A stretch of DNA of 64,000 bases, from positions 1,581,417 through 1,645,416 of the forward strand of contig NZ_LT606946.1 of NCBI RefSeq assembly GCF_900095175.1, in the 5' to 3' direction. Position 1 is the stretch's first letter. Every line of letters starts with the position of its first letter. The translations under genes and the position numbers were made by a program. A model generated the notes under the pieces. It ran no database searches. It was not told where the DNA came from and saw only the letters and a list, made by a program, of their open reading frames with translations. Origin of the DNA: Polynucleobacter necessarius (lineage in GTDB: Bacteria > Pseudomonadota > Gammaproteobacteria > Burkholderiales > Burkholderiaceae). Shown piece after piece: positions 29,659 to 40,473 of this stretch.

Positions 29659-31245
29659 CTAGTAAAGACCAAGGCCGATTATCAGAATCCCAGCCAAAAA
29701 ACCGCCGACAAATAGCAAAGCCCCTGCCAAGAGGCGATGGGTACGTCTTTCCTGCAATAAAAGGCCTTTTAAGACCTCCAATTCAGGATTTGACTCTGTA
29801 CGAGGGATACGTGCCTGCGCCAAACCCTCCGCAATCAAACGCGGCAGGGTGGGCAAGATTTGCGCCCAACTTGGCGCCTCAGCCTTAATGCCATCAACCA
29901 AAGCCCGCCAACCAAGCTGCTGACTGACCCATTTTTCCAAAATTGGCTTTGCAGTCTTCCAGAGGTCTAAGTCTGGGTCAAGCTGACGTGCAAGACCTTC
30001 AACGTTCAATAAGGTCTTCTGAAGCAAAGTGAGTTGGGGTTGAATTTCTACCTTAAACCGTCGGGAAGTCTGGAATAAACGCATCAGCACGATCCCCAAG
30101 GAAATTTCTTTCAGTGGTCGATCAAAGTAAGGTTCACAAACGGAACGTACTGCTCCCTCAAGCTCTTCGACGCGCGTGTTTGCCGGAACCCAACCAGACT
30201 CGATATGCAATTCAGCAACACGACGGTAATCGCGATTAAAGAAGGCGAGAAAATTTAATGCCAAATAACTTTTATCAGACTGACTCAGCGCGCCAACAAT
30301 ACCGAAATCCAAAGAAATAAATCGGCCGAATGTTTCTGGCTCAAGACTGATCATGATGTTGCCAGGGTGCATGTCTGCATGAAAGAAACCATGCTCGAAG
30401 ACTTGCGTGAAAAATATTTCTACGCCATCGGCTGCAAGTTTTTTAAAGTCAACACCTGCGGCGCGCAACTCGGCTGTTTTTCCAATCGAGATGCCATCCA
30501 TCTTTTCCATCACGATGACATTCGTATGACACAAATCCCAATACATCTCTGGAATCATTAACTTTTTAGAATCAACAAAATAGCGACGCAACTGACTTGC
30601 ATTTGCTGCCTCGCGCATCAGATCTAATTCATCATGCAAATGAGTATCAAACTCAGCAACGTTTTCACGAGGCTTTAAGCGACGCCCATCCTCGGAAAGT
30701 CTCTCAATAATTTTTGCTAAGTCATAGAGCAAAGCAAGATCGCCATCAATGATTGGCAGGATGCCAGGACGCAGAACTTTAATCGCAACAGCGCGGCCCT
30801 CCCACTCTGGATGTTTCTCCGTTCCACGTAATAAGCCAAAGTGCACTTGGGCCACAGAGGCGCTAGCCGCGGGAGTTGCATCAAAACTAATAAATACTTC
30901 TTCGATGGACTGCCCAAGTGCTTGCTCAATGAGGCGACAAGATTCTTCATTCGAAAATGGCGGGACTTGATCTTGCAGTTTCGCCAACTCGTTAGCAATA
31001 TCTTCAGGCAATAAATCACGACGCGTAGAAAGCGCTTGCCCAAATTTCACGAAGATTGGACCCAGCGCCTCTAGGGTCAAACGAATCCGCTCACCTCTGG
31101 GTAAAGATTGACCTGGAGAGGTCCAACAAATGACAGTCAACACACCACGGCGAAGGCCAGATTTTAGAATATCGCGCAGTAATGGCAACATGCCATAGCG
31201 CCATGCAGTAAAGAAAATAAAGGAAAGGTGGGCTAGACGACGCAC
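29659..31245 (-). CDS. ubiB: Ubiquinone biosynthesis kinase-like protein UbiB
   Basis: Atypical ABC1/ADCK-family ATPase needed for ubiquinone synthesis. The 528-residue protein has the [14 protein letters not shown] motif (the KxGQ element, about 72-85), the Ala-rich loop [10 protein letters not shown], an invariant Lys in VAIKVLRPG, and the [10 protein letters not shown] and LDFGIVG catalytic blocks (about 293-325). Two C-terminal membrane helices end the protein (about 480-528). It follows ubiJ by 6 nt. Confidence 0.95.
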   Translation of the reverse strand: MRRLAHLSFIFFTAWRYGMLPLLRDILKSGLRRGVLTVICWTSPGQSLPRGERIRLTLEALGPIFVKFGQALSTRRDLLPEDIANELAKLQDQVPPFSNEESCRLIEQALGQSIEEVFISFDATPAASASVAQVHFGLLRGTEKHPEWEGRAVAIKVLRPGILPIIDGDLALLYDLAKIIERLSEDGRRLKPRENVAEFDTHLHDELDLMREAANASQLRRYFVDSKKLMIPEMYWDLCHTNVIVMEKMDGISIGKTAELRAAGVDFKKLAADGVEIFFTQVFEHGFFHADMHPGNIMISLEPETFGRFISLDFGIVGALSQSDKSYLALNFLAFFNRDYRRVAELHIESGWVPANTRVEELEGAVRSVCEPYFDRPLKEISLGIVLMRLFQTSRRFKVEIQPQLTLLQKTLLNVEGLARQLDPDLDLWKTAKPILEKWVSQQLGWRALVDGIKAEAPSWAQILPTLPRLIAEGLAQARIPRTESNPELEVLKGLLLQERRTHRLLAGALLFVGGFLAGILIIGLGLY

Positions 31246-31251
31246 AATGAA

Positions 31252-31869
31252 TTAACCTTTTCGCTCTATAAGTTGGATGCGCTTTTCTATGCGATCAACT
31301 GCATCACGCAAAGCGTTTAATTCATTTTTACGAATCATAAAATCTCGTTTATTCAAAAGTACTTTTCTTTCTTCGCTGACATACTCAATGACATTTTCCA
31401 ACAAGTCAGTCGCCGCAGATTTCCCGGCAGAAACGAATTTTTTACCTTGGCGTACAGCAAAATTAGCAGGTGCATCTCCAATGAAACGCGCCAGATCCTC
31501 TTCATACTCCCACCGAATCTGCCCTGCCAAGCGACCTAATAATTGCGCTAGGTCAGCATCGCCAGTGATCTTGACGGACTTCATGGCCTGTTCCCGCAAA
31601 TTACCTGAACCGCCAGCTAATGCGCTAAGCACCTCAGAAGAGACTTCCAGCTCAAGAGATGGAGCATCAATATTGCTTACAGCAACTAAAGAACCCTCGG
31701 GTGCTATCTCAAAACCCAAATTGCCGATTGACAAACCCAGCAAAATCACTTTGCCAGCATGTCGAGCCAACTCTGCCATAGCCCATGGCTCAGCTTTGAG
31801 TACGTGATTAATTCCTTGAGAGGCGGCAGAAGCAGCAATGTGATGGGTGGCAGATGAAGTCGTGGTCAT
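31252..31869 (-). CDS. ubiJ: Ubiquinone biosynthesis accessory factor UbiJ (SCP2 domain)
   Basis: Lipid-binding accessory protein that, with UbiK and the Ubi hydroxylases, forms the cytosolic complex for late ubiquinone steps. The 205-residue protein has an SCP2-like domain (about 20-120) and a C-terminal helix rich in Arg/Lys/Glu, probably coiled coil. The ATG at 31869 is chosen. The in-frame GTG at 31890 falls inside the upstream gene's terminator hairpin. Confidence 0.85.
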   Translation of the reverse strand: MTTTSSATHHIAASAASQGINHVLKAEPWAMAELARHAGKVILLGLSIGNLGFEIAPEGSLVAVSNIDAPSLELEVSSEVLSALAGGSGNLREQAMKSVKITGDADLAQLLGRLAGQIRWEYEEDLARFIGDAPANFAVRQGKKFVSAGKSAATDLLENVIEYVSEERKVLLNKRDFMIRKNELNALRDAVDRIEKRIQLIERKG

Positions 31870-31874
31870 AAGTG

Positions 31875-31898
31875 TAAAAAACCCGCACAAGTGCGGGC
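31875..31898 (-). terminator. Intrinsic terminator after the Tim44-like gene
   Basis: On the minus strand GCCCGCA-CTTG-TGCGGG is followed by six Ts. It lies 24 nt after the Tim44-like stop and only 6 nt before the ubiJ ATG, so ubiJ must be read through the terminator or start from a promoter very close by. Confidence 0.85.
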
Positions 31899-31921
31899 TT
31901 TCAAAGGAAAGTACCTCAAGC

Positions 31922-32839
31922 TTAAACTAACTGAGAAATACCCGCTAGTACCCAGCCCCCAGGACCACTTACAGGCTTACTTAAGTTCCAAATTTCAGAA
32001 AAATTATTTGCTTGTGCGCCTGCTTGCTCACGAATCATGCCCGTGAACTGAACGCTACAGTAATAAGTATTGTCAGTTGTTTCAATTCCCAATAACTGTG
32101 CATTGAGAGTAACCACATCAGTTTGGTTAGCGCTGTCGGCGCGACCTGATAGGTCTTGCTCAATCGTTGCGAACATTTCAGGTGTGGTGTACTCGCGCAA
32201 AGCATCTAGATCGCCCCGATCCCATGCTTTTTGCAGAGTTGAGAAATACTGTTTTGCATTATCCAGAAATGCATATTCATCAAAACCTGGCGGCAAGGTT
32301 GATTGGAGTGGCGCTGGTTCACTAGAAATACCACCAAATGCATTTGCAGCTGGTGTAAATGCTGGCTCCTGCCTAGGGGCCTGGTCCATATTGGCACGCT
32401 GCATTCCTTGGAAAGCCACTTGAGGGCTTTTGTTGGCACCAGATAAAGCAGGCATCATTCTTCTCATTACGAACATGATTGCAAAACCTGCTAAAGCAGC
32501 AATCAATAATCCAGTGATTAATGAAGCGGCACCCTCACCCAAACCAAAATGAGATAAGAGGTAGCCAATACCAAGTCCCGCAGCAAACCCGCCGAGGATT
32601 CCACCCATTCCGCCTAAGCGACTAGATGCTGGTGCTGGTGCTTTAGGCGCTGTAGCCGGCGTAGCTGGCTGAGCTTGTTGAGCTGGTTTTTGTACAGGAG
32701 CAGCTTGTTTTTGCATAGGCGCACTTGGTGCCTTACCAAAACTTCTGCCGCCACCTAAACGAGCGGCATCAGCATGACCAACCGTGGCAAAAATTAAGCT
32801 GACACTTAATAGCGTTGCCTTGAAAAAATGCTTATTCAT
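31922..32839 (-). CDS. Tim44-like domain membrane protein
   Basis: The 305-residue precursor has a signal peptide (cleavage near ADA, residue 25), a Pro/Ala/Gln low-complexity stretch (about 38-75), two Gly-rich hydrophobic segments (about 78-102 and 105-125), and a C-terminal Tim44-like domain (about 185-305). Bacterial Tim44-like proteins are widespread but poorly characterised. The fold can bind membranes or lipids. It sits between ubiE and ubiJ in the same direction, so a link to ubiquinone metabolism is possible but unproven. Confidence 0.85.
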   Translation of the reverse strand: MNKHFFKATLLSVSLIFATVGHADAARLGGGRSFGKAPSAPMQKQAAPVQKPAQQAQPATPATAPKAPAPASSRLGGMGGILGGFAAGLGIGYLLSHFGLGEGAASLITGLLIAALAGFAIMFVMRRMMPALSGANKSPQVAFQGMQRANMDQAPRQEPAFTPAANAFGGISSEPAPLQSTLPPGFDEYAFLDNAKQYFSTLQKAWDRGDLDALREYTTPEMFATIEQDLSGRADSANQTDVVTLNAQLLGIETTDNTYYCSVQFTGMIREQAGAQANNFSEIWNLSKPVSGPGGWVLAGISQLV

Positions 32840-32895
32840 CTTTTTATCTCCTATGGAACTACTTTAATTCTGGACCGCTAAAAACTACAAATTCA

Positions 32896-33639
32896 CTAGT
32901 ATTTAATACCAACATGAAGCGCGACGATACCCCCAGTCATTCTATGAGCATCAACTTCATCAAAACCGGCCGTTAGCATCATTTCCTTCAGGGTTTGAGC
33001 ATCTGGGTGCATCCGAATGGATTCAGCTAAATAACGATAGCTCTCAGAATCTTGGGCGATTTTTTCACCCAACCAAGGTAAAACCTTAAATGAGTATGCG
33101 TCATAGACTGGCTGTAAAAAGGCATCTGGCTTAGAAAGCTCCAGCACCAGAACTCGACCTCCTGGCTTAATGACCCGCAGCATCTCTGCTAAGGCAACAT
33201 CTTTGTGCGTCATATTGCGCAAACCAAAGGCTACCGTCACTACATCAAAATGATTATTGGGAAAAGGAATTTTCTCAGCATCAAACTGAACGCAGGGCAA
33301 AGCCAAGCCTTGATCTAGAAGACGATCACGACCAACTCCGAGCATGGAAGCATTAATGTCGCTTAACCACACTTGCGCTTCCGGGGTATGACCCCAGCCA
33401 GCTGCGCGTGCAAATGCCGCAGCCAAGTCACCTGTACCACCAGCGATATCTAAAACTTTTTGCCCGGGACGAACTTGTGCACGAGCAATGGTGACTTTCT
33501 TCCACAGGCGATGAAGGCCGAATGACATTAAGTCATTCATCACATCGTATTTGCTAGCTACAGAATGAAATACCTCTGCGACCTTACCTGCTTTTTCAGT
33601 CTCATCGACGCTTTGGTATCCAAAGTGAGTCTTACTCAT
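32896..33639 (-). CDS. ubiE: Ubiquinone/menaquinone methyltransferase UbiE
   Basis: SAM-dependent C-methyltransferase of ubiquinone synthesis. The family start THFGY is present just after the ATG at 33639. The SAM motif [12 protein letters not shown] is near residue 61, and the [10 protein letters not shown] motif near 140. An in-frame TTG at 33669 overlaps the DUF971 stop as TTGA, but the ATG matches the family start, giving 247 residues. Upstream neighbour DUF971 is probably co-transcribed. Confidence 0.95.
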   Translation of the reverse strand: MSKTHFGYQSVDETEKAGKVAEVFHSVASKYDVMNDLMSFGLHRLWKKVTIARAQVRPGQKVLDIAGGTGDLAAAFARAAGWGHTPEAQVWLSDINASMLGVGRDRLLDQGLALPCVQFDAEKIPFPNNHFDVVTVAFGLRNMTHKDVALAEMLRVIKPGGRVLVLELSKPDAFLQPVYDAYSFKVLPWLGEKIAQDSESYRYLAESIRMHPDAQTLKEMMLTAGFDEVDAHRMTGGIVALHVGIKY

Positions 33640-33665
33640 ATTCTTTGCTCTATCCAATGAAATAC

Positions 33666-34055
33666 TCAATGACTACCACAAGACTTGCCACCAGCAACAC
33701 CCATTGGAGCATCTCGGTCTAATCCAGCAGCAGCTAATTTATCTAAATGCTCTTTCCAAAGCTCTTCCTGGTTCTCGCACAAAAATTGCAGGTAGTCCCA
33801 AGAATACAAGCCAGAATCATGACCATCTGAAAAGGAAGGCTTCAAGGCGTAGTGGCCTACAGGCTCAATATTGGCAATGAGGACTTCACGTTTACCGGTT
33901 TGCAAAGTCTCCTGTCCAGGACCATGACCCTGAACCTCGGCAGAAGGAGAAACCACTCTTAAGAACTCAAAAGGAAGGCGATAAGTGTTGCCGTTTTCAT
34001 AAGAGAGCTCTAAAACTTTTGACTGCTGATGCACCACAACATTCGTTGGAATCAT
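33666..34055 (-). CDS. DUF971 protein (gamma-butyrobetaine hydroxylase-like N-terminal domain)
   Basis: The 129-residue protein is a single DUF971 domain: [18 protein letters not shown] near residues 17-34 and [12 protein letters not shown] near 78-89. In eukaryotes this domain precedes the oxygenase domain of butyrobetaine hydroxylase. Stand-alone bacterial versions have been suggested to take part in iron-sulfur metabolism. The C-terminus has a Cys and His (GGKSCGSH). Its ATG overlaps the upstream stop by one base (TAATG), so it is tightly coupled to the Fe-S oxidoreductase. Confidence 0.85.
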   Translation of the reverse strand: MIPTNVVVHQQSKVLELSYENGNTYRLPFEFLRVVSPSAEVQGHGPGQETLQTGKREVLIANIEPVGHYALKPSFSDGHDSGLYSWDYLQFLCENQEELWKEHLDKLAAAGLDRDAPMGVAGGKSCGSH

Positions 34056-37000
34056 TAAACCAATACCCTTTCAATGCCGCCTTGATTTGCCTTAGTAACA
34101 TAATCCTGCATCCAATCAGAGCCCAATAATTTTTGCGCCATTTCAACTACGATGTAATCAGCAGTCGTATCACTATCGGCATCAAAGCGAGTAAGGCCTT
34201 GTAGGCAAGATGGGCAGCTTGTTAGCACTTTGACATCGCCAGTGAAATCATCTTTACGCAATTCATTGGCAGCCTTCTCCATCTCGATCTGCTTACGGAA
34301 GCGCACTTGAGTTGAAATATCAGGGCGAGTCACAGCAAGAGTTCCAGATTCACCACAGCAGCGATCATTCTTCTGAATGGCTTTGCCATCTTCAAGCTGA
34401 ATCAACTCATTTACAGTCTTAAGTGGATCCTGCAACTTCATCGGTGAGTGGCATGGATCGTGATACATATATTTCACACCAGTTACATTCGAGAGCTTGA
34501 CGCCCTTTTCAAGTAAATACTCATGAATATCAATGATGCGGCAACCTGGGAAGATCTGCTCAAACTGATAACCTGCTAACTGGTCATAGCAAGTACCACA
34601 TGAAACTACGACAGTCTTGATATCTAAGTAGTTCAGGGTATTAGCAACGCGATGGAAGAGAACGCGATTGTCCGTAATCATCTTTTCTGCTTTATCGAAG
34701 TCGCCATTGCCACGCTGAGGGTAGCCGCAACAGAGGTAGCCTGGGGGTAATACCGTTTGTACACCCACATTCCACAACATTGCTTGCGTCGCCAAACCCA
34801 CTTGCGAGAACAAACGCTCAGATCCACAACCAGGGAAATAAAACACCGCTTCCGTATCCGCAGAAGTCGTTTTTGGATCACGAATAATCGGCACGTAATT
34901 CGCATCCTCAATATCCAAAAGTGCGCGCGCAGTTTTCTTCGGCAAGTTACCAGGCATCTTCTTATTCACAAAGAAAATGACCTGCTCTTTTATATTGGGC
35001 TTGGTAACCGTTGCAGGTGGATGGGCAGTTTGCTTACGTGCCAGTTTACGGAATACATCGTTACCCAAACGCTGAAGCTTATAACCCCAGCCAATCATGG
35101 TCTTACGAGCCAACTTGATTGTGTCTGGATCGGTGGCATTCAAGAAGAGCATAGATGCCGCTGTTCCAGGATTGAAACGTTGTTGACCCATCTTGCGTAA
35201 CAAGTTACGCATATTCATGGTGACGTCACCGAAGTCAATTTTGACTGGGCATGGCGTTAAGCACTTATGACATACAGTGCAATGCGCTGCAACGTCATCA
35301 AACATTTCCCAATGACGAATCGACACGCCACGGCGTGTCTGCTCTTCATACAAGAAGGCTTCGATTAACAGCGAGGTTGCCAAAATTTTGTCGCGTGGAC
35401 TGTAAAGTAAATTTGCGCGCGGCACATGCGTAGAACAGACCGGCTTGCACTTACCGCAACGTAAACAATCTTTCACGCTATCTGCGATCGCGCCAATATC
35501 GCTCTGCTGCATGATGATGGACTCATGGCCCATCAAGCCAAAGCTCGGAGTGTAGGCAATGCGGAGATCCGCATGCGGCATTAACTTGCCTTTGTTGAAA
35601 CGCCCCTCAGGATCCACACGTTTTTTATAAGCGCGGAAATCTTTGAGCTCTTCCTCAGTCAAATACTCGAGCTTCGTAATGCCGATCCCATGCTCACCAG
35701 AAATCACACCATCTAATGAGCGGGCTAATTTCATAATCCGATCGACAGCGCGATGTGCATCTTGCAACATCTCATAGTCATCCGAATTCACTGGAATATT
35801 GGTATGCACATTACCGTCACCAGCATGCATATGCAGCGCTACGAACACGCGCTTGCGCAAAATATTTTTATGAATAGCCTCTAATTCATTGAGGATGGGC
35901 TCAAACGCCAAGCCGCCAAAAATGATTCTCAGTTCAGCACGAACCTCAGTCTTCCATGAAGCACGCAAACTGTAATTCTGCAGATCCGGGAAGTACGTAT
36001 CCATCTGTGTCAGCCAGTCTGACCAACGCGCCCGTACTTTAGAAATAAGTTCTAAAGCTTGCTGAACGCGATCACCCAAAATTTCAGCGCTGGGGATTTC
36101 AAAATCCTCATCATTCTTACCAAGTGGTAAAGCGCTCTTTTTCAAGAAAGCTTCGAGACCATCTAAAACTTGTAATTTATTTTTAAGCGAGAGTTCAATA
36201 TTGATGCGCTCGATACCCTCGGTGTATTCACCCATACGCGGCAATGGGATCACCACGTCTTCATTGATCTTAAAAGCGTTAGTATGACGAGCAATCGCAG
36301 CAGTACGCGCACGATCGAGCCAAAACTTCTTACGTGCCTCGGCACTAACTGCCACAAAGCCTTCGCCCACTCGGTTGTTGGCCATGCGCACAACTTCACT
36401 AGTCGCCGCCGCCACCGCTTCCTCATCATCGCCAGCAATGTCACCAATCAATACCATCTTGGGCAAAGCATTGCGCTTGGACTTCGTGGAATATCCAACT
36501 GCTCTTAAGTAGCGATCATCCAAATGTTCTAGGCCGGCAAGGATTGGCCCGCCATCTTTACTCAAACCATCGAGGTAGGCTTTGATTTCTACAATGCTCG
36601 GAATCGCCTCTTGTGCTTGACCAAAAAACTCCAAGCAAACAGTACGCATGTATTTAGGCATGCGATGCAAAATCCAAGTAGCGCTGGTAATCAAGCCATC
36701 GCAACCTTCTTTTTGAACGCCAGGTAAGCCTGATAAAAACTTATCAGTCACATCCTTACCTAAACCTTCTTTACGAAAGCGCTTGCCTTCTACTTCTAAA
36801 ATTTCTGTTTTAAGAATGCGCTCGCCTGGCTCACTCAAGCCATCAGACCAAGTCAGCTGAAAACGCACTTTATCTACAACGTGAATTTTTCCCAGATTGT
36901 GGTCAAGACGTTCGACATCAAGCCAATTACCCTCTGGATCGACCATGCGCCAGCTAGCTAAGTTATCGAGTGCAGTACCCCACAAGACTGCTTTCTTACC

Positions 37001-37894
37001 CCCAGCGTTCATGGCAATGTTGCCACCAATGCAACTCGCATCCGCTGAAGTTGGGTCGACCGCAAACACCAGCCCAGCGCGCTCTGCAGCGTCTGAGACT
37101 CTGCGGGTTACTACGCCAGCACCAGTAAAGATCGTAGAAACTTCATGCTCTACACCCGGTAAGTGTTTAAGCTTGACAGCATCGATTTGCTCAAGCTTCT
37201 CAGTGTTAATCACTGCCGACATAGCGTAGAGAGGAATAGCGCCACCGGTATAACCCGTGCCACCTCCGCGAGGAATGATGGTTAAGCCCAACTCAACACA
37301 GGCTTTCACCAAACCAGGGATTTCAGATTCATAATCCGGCTTAAGCACTACCAGTGGAAACTCAACACGCCAGTCTGTTGCATCAGTCACATGCGCTGCA
37401 CGTGAGACACCATCAAAGCAAATATTGTCAGAGGCAGTAATGCGGCCCAACTCTTTACGAGCACGCTTACGAATTTCCGCAACCTCTTTAAAGCCCTGCT
37501 CAAAACTTTCAACCGCATGGTGTGCGGCTTTCAATAAAACCTGCACTTGCTCAGCAGATTCGCCGCTAGATCTTTTCTTCACCTCGCCAAGACGATGCCA
37601 AAGAGCTTCAATCAACAATTTGCGACGATTGGCGCTATCTAATAGGTCATCTTGCAGGAAAGGATTGCGTTGCACAACCCAGATATCACCCAGAACTTCG
37701 AACAACATGCGGGCCGAGCGGCCAGTACGGCGCACCCCACGCAAATCATTCAGAACGCGCCATGACTCCTCACCCAACAAGCGAATAACGATTTCACGAT
37801 CGGGAAAAGAGGTGTAGTTGTAGGGGATTTCGCGGAGGCGGGGTGAGCCCGCTTCAGCATCCAACAACTGGTTCAAAGCTAATGGAGCGTTCAT
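34055..37894 (-). CDS. Giant FAD/Fe-S oxidoreductase (GlcD- and GlcF-like domains in one chain)
   Basis: The 1279-residue protein fuses parts usually made separately: an N-terminal DUF3683-type region (about 1-170), an FAD-binding 4 domain with GGGTGYTGG near 218, an FAD-oxidase C-terminal domain (about 470-780), a two-cluster ferredoxin region (CLRCGKC near 808, CTVCHKC near 871), and two CCG domains (PGCGSE near 1021, CCGES near 1178). Such proteins oxidise 2-hydroxy acids (D-lactate, glycolate) and feed electrons to quinones. The substrate is not readable here. The ATG at 37894 is chosen because 39 upstream in-frame codons do not look like a domain. Confidence 0.88.
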   Translation of the reverse strand: MNAPLALNQLLDAEAGSPRLREIPYNYTSFPDREIVIRLLGEESWRVLNDLRGVRRTGRSARMLFEVLGDIWVVQRNPFLQDDLLDSANRRKLLIEALWHRLGEVKKRSSGESAEQVQVLLKAAHHAVESFEQGFKEVAEIRKRARKELGRITASDNICFDGVSRAAHVTDATDWRVEFPLVVLKPDYESEIPGLVKACVELGLTIIPRGGGTGYTGGAIPLYAMSAVINTEKLEQIDAVKLKHLPGVEHEVSTIFTGAGVVTRRVSDAAERAGLVFAVDPTSADASCIGGNIAMNAGGKKAVLWGTALDNLASWRMVDPEGNWLDVERLDHNLGKIHVVDKVRFQLTWSDGLSEPGERILKTEILEVEGKRFRKEGLGKDVTDKFLSGLPGVQKEGCDGLITSATWILHRMPKYMRTVCLEFFGQAQEAIPSIVEIKAYLDGLSKDGGPILAGLEHLDDRYLRAVGYSTKSKRNALPKMVLIGDIAGDDEEAVAAATSEVVRMANNRVGEGFVAVSAEARKKFWLDRARTAAIARHTNAFKINEDVVIPLPRMGEYTEGIERINIELSLKNKLQVLDGLEAFLKKSALPLGKNDEDFEIPSAEILGDRVQQALELISKVRARWSDWLTQMDTYFPDLQNYSLRASWKTEVRAELRIIFGGLAFEPILNELEAIHKNILRKRVFVALHMHAGDGNVHTNIPVNSDDYEMLQDAHRAVDRIMKLARSLDGVISGEHGIGITKLEYLTEEELKDFRAYKKRVDPEGRFNKGKLMPHADLRIAYTPSFGLMGHESIIMQQSDIGAIADSVKDCLRCGKCKPVCSTHVPRANLLYSPRDKILATSLLIEAFLYEEQTRRGVSIRHWEMFDDVAAHCTVCHKCLTPCPVKIDFGDVTMNMRNLLRKMGQQRFNPGTAASMLFLNATDPDTIKLARKTMIGWGYKLQRLGNDVFRKLARKQTAHPPATVTKPNIKEQVIFFVNKKMPGNLPKKTARALLDIEDANYVPIIRDPKTTSADTEAVFYFPGCGSERLFSQVGLATQAMLWNVGVQTVLPPGYLCCGYPQRGNGDFDKAEKMITDNRVLFHRVANTLNYLDIKTVVVSCGTCYDQLAGYQFEQIFPGCRIIDIHEYLLEKGVKLSNVTGVKYMYHDPCHSPMKLQDPLKTVNELIQLEDGKAIQKNDRCCGESGTLAVTRPDISTQVRFRKQIEMEKAANELRKDDFTGDVKVLTSCPSCLQGLTRFDADSDTTADYIVVEMAQKLLGSDWMQDYVTKANQGGIERVLV

Positions 37895-38029
37895 AGCGTC
37901 ATATTTGATAAATATGCATTTTAATTGAGGGATCCTGATATTGGCAGGAAACCAAGAAAGATGTTGGCCTAAGGCGATAAACCCTTGCAAATCTAAGGGC
38001 TTAGAGCCCATTCATGGTACGCTCATCGC

Positions 38030-39550
38030 ATGGCAACGAACTATTTAAAGAAAATTTTATCGGCCCGAGTCTACGATGTGGCCAGGGAAACAGAGCTCCA
38101 AGTAGCCCCCGAACTCACGAAGCGCTTAGGTAACCAAGTTTTACTCAAAAGAGAGGATAACCAGCCGGTTTTCTCCTTCAAACTGCGTGGCGCCTATAAC
38201 AAAATGGCCCATTTGCCCCCAGAAGCCCTAAAACGGGGGGTTATTGCAGCTTCAACCGGCAATCATGCCCAAGGCGTGGCCTTGGCGGCAGCCAAAATGA
38301 AGTGCAAAGCGGTCATCGTGATGCCACTCACCACCCCCAGCGTCAAAATTGACGCAGTCAAGGCGCGCGGCGGGTCTTGGGTTGAAGTGATCTTGCATGG
38401 TGAGTCCTATAGCGATGCTTTCCAATACTCTGAATTGTTGGAGAAAAAATGGGGCTTAACCTTTGTCCACCCTTTTGATGACCCCGATGTCATTACTGGA
38501 CAGGGAACGATTGCCCAAGAAATTTTTCAGCAACACCAAGAGCCTATCGATGCCATTTTTGTCGCTATCGGTGGTGGTGGCCTCATTGCAGGTATCGGTG
38601 AATATGTCAAAGCAGTCAGCCCCAAGACCAAGGTAATCGGCGTTCAGTCAGTTGATTCAGATGCAATGAGAAGATCACTCGAAGCTAATAAGCGCATCGA
38701 GATGAAAGATGTCGGCCTGTTCTCCGATGGCACTGCAGTCAAACTCGTTGGTAAAGAAACTTTTCGTATTTGCAAACGCGTAGTTGATGACATCATCACT
38801 GTTGATACTGATGAAATCTGCGCCGCTATCAATGATGTCTTCACGGATACCCGCAGCATTCTCGAGCCGGCTGGCGCTTTAGCCATTGCCGGTATGAAGA
38901 AGTATGTCGAGAAGCATCGCCTGAAAAAGAAAACATTGGTAGCAATTGCTTGTGGCGCGAATATGAATTTCAGTCGCCTACGCTTTGTTGCCGAGCGCGC
39001 TGATGTTGGTGAATTCCGCGAAGCCGTTTTTGCAGTCACCATTCCTGAAGAGCGTGGCTCATTCAAGCGCTTCTGCGAGTTGCTTGGCAAGCGTAATGTC
39101 ACTGAATTTAACTACCGCATTGCCGACCAAAGCGAAGCGCATATTTTTGTTGGTATTGGCACTCAAAAGGCCGCTGATAGCACCACTATTGCAAAGCATT
39201 TTCGCAAAGCAAAATTTGCAACAATCGATTTGACGCATGATGAGTTAGCAAAATCTCACCTGCGTCATATGGTGGGCGGTCGCTCTACTCTTGCTCAAGA
39301 TGAATTACTTTATCGCTTTGAATTTCCGGAGCGCCCAGGTGCTTTGATGAAGTTCCTGACCAGCATGGCACCCAATTGGAATATCAGTCTTTTCCATTAC
39401 CGCAATCACGGTGCAGACTATGGTCGCATCTTGGTTGGCCTTCAGGTTCCCAAAAATGAGCAGAAGAAATTTCAAAATTTCTTGGCTTCACTCGGTTACC
39501 CACACTGGAATGAAACTGATAATCCTGCTTATCGTCTGTTCCTTAAATGA
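38030..39550 (+). CDS. ilvA: Threonine ammonia-lyase, biosynthetic
   Basis: PLP enzyme that makes 2-oxobutyrate for isoleucine. The 506-residue protein has the PLP-lysine motif FSFKLRGAYNKM (Lys near 50), a Gly-rich phosphate-binding GGGGLIAG (about 182), and two C-terminal ACT-like regulatory domains (about 330-410 and 425-506). Two ACT-like domains are the mark of the isoleucine-inhibited biosynthetic form. Divergent from the large oxidoreductase across 135 nt. Confidence 0.95.
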   Translation: MATNYLKKILSARVYDVARETELQVAPELTKRLGNQVLLKREDNQPVFSFKLRGAYNKMAHLPPEALKRGVIAASTGNHAQGVALAAAKMKCKAVIVMPLTTPSVKIDAVKARGGSWVEVILHGESYSDAFQYSELLEKKWGLTFVHPFDDPDVITGQGTIAQEIFQQHQEPIDAIFVAIGGGGLIAGIGEYVKAVSPKTKVIGVQSVDSDAMRRSLEANKRIEMKDVGLFSDGTAVKLVGKETFRICKRVVDDIITVDTDEICAAINDVFTDTRSILEPAGALAIAGMKKYVEKHRLKKKTLVAIACGANMNFSRLRFVAERADVGEFREAVFAVTIPEERGSFKRFCELLGKRNVTEFNYRIADQSEAHIFVGIGTQKAADSTTIAKHFRKAKFATIDLTHDELAKSHLRHMVGGRSTLAQDELLYRFEFPERPGALMKFLTSMAPNWNISLFHYRNHGADYGRILVGLQVPKNEQKKFQNFLASLGYPHWNETDNPAYRLFLK

Positions 39551-39564
39551 GATGTAATCCGTAA

Positions 39565-40473
39565 GTGTCATACACACTCACCGGGAAACTCGTCGTTGCG
39601 ATTTCATCGCGCGCCTTATTTGATTTCGAAGAAGAAAATCGTATCTTCGAATCTACAGATGACAGTGCCTACATGAAACTCCAATTAGAGCGCTTATCTA
39701 AAGCTGCGCAAACTGGAGTTGCTTTTCCGCTTGTAAAGAAGTTGCTCGCATTTAATGAAGAAGGTGAGCAGCGTGTTGAGGTAGTCATTCTTTCTCGCAA
39801 TGATCCAGTGAGCGGCTTACGCGTATTCCGTTCAGCAGAACATCATGGCCTTCATTTAGAGCGTGGCGTATTTACCAGAGGGCGCCCACCATATCACTAC
39901 CTTCGCTCGCTACATGCCAACCTATTTCTCTCGGCTAACGAAGATGATGTGCGTGCCACGATTGATGCAGGGTTTCCTGCGGCACGTGTTTATCCAGAAT
40001 CCAGTAAGACTGCAGAGTCTCACCCAAATGAAATTCGCATTGCTTTTGACGGAGATGCTGTTTTGTTTTCCGATGAGGCGGAGCAAGTATTTCAGAGTGA
40101 AGGCTTAGTAGCCTTTGTCGATCATGAAAGCAAGAAGGCTGCGATCCCTTTGCCGCCAGGCCCATTTAAACCTTTACTAGAAGTGCTGCATCGCTTGCAA
40201 CGCACCACTAGTGAAAAGGGTATGCGCATTCGAACAGCATTAGTTACGGCTCGCTCTGCACCCGCACATGAACGTGCCATTCGTACGCTCATGGCTTGGG
40301 GTATCGATGTCGATGAAGCCATGTTCCTAGGCGGACTCTCCAAGAGCGAATTCCTCCGCGAGTTTGAGCCAGACTTCTTCTTTGATGATCAAACCGGTCA
40401 CTGCCAATCCGCTGCATCAGTAGCGCCTACTGGTCATGTCGTATCTGGCGTATCCAATAAACCTAAAAGCTAA
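39565..40473 (+). CDS. Cytosolic 5'-nucleotidase (PF06189 type)
   Basis: The 302-residue protein has LSRNDPVSGLR and FTRGRPPYHYL blocks and a FDGDAVLFSDEAE segment, matching the 5'-nucleotidase family related to eukaryotic NT5C1. Its preferred nucleotide cannot be told. Start is a GTG at 39565, 14 nt after ilvA. Its TAA shares an A with the queF ATG (TAATG). Confidence 0.85.
   Translation: MSYTLTGKLVVAISSRALFDFEEENRIFESTDDSAYMKLQLERLSKAAQTGVAFPLVKKLLAFNEEGEQRVEVVILSRNDPVSGLRVFRSAEHHGLHLERGVFTRGRPPYHYLRSLHANLFLSANEDDVRATIDAGFPAARVYPESSKTAESHPNEIRIAFDGDAVLFSDEAEQVFQSEGLVAFVDHESKKAAIPLPPGPFKPLLEVLHRLQRTTSEKGMRIRTALVTARSAPAHERAIRTLMAWGIDVDEAMFLGGLSKSEFLREFEPDFFFDDQTGHCQSAASVAPTGHVVSGVSNKPKS

Noticed and set aside
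37997..38009. GGGCT-TAG-AGCCC dyad upstream of ilvA
   Set aside because: A 5-bp dyad is expected often by chance, and no regulator or promoter context supports it.
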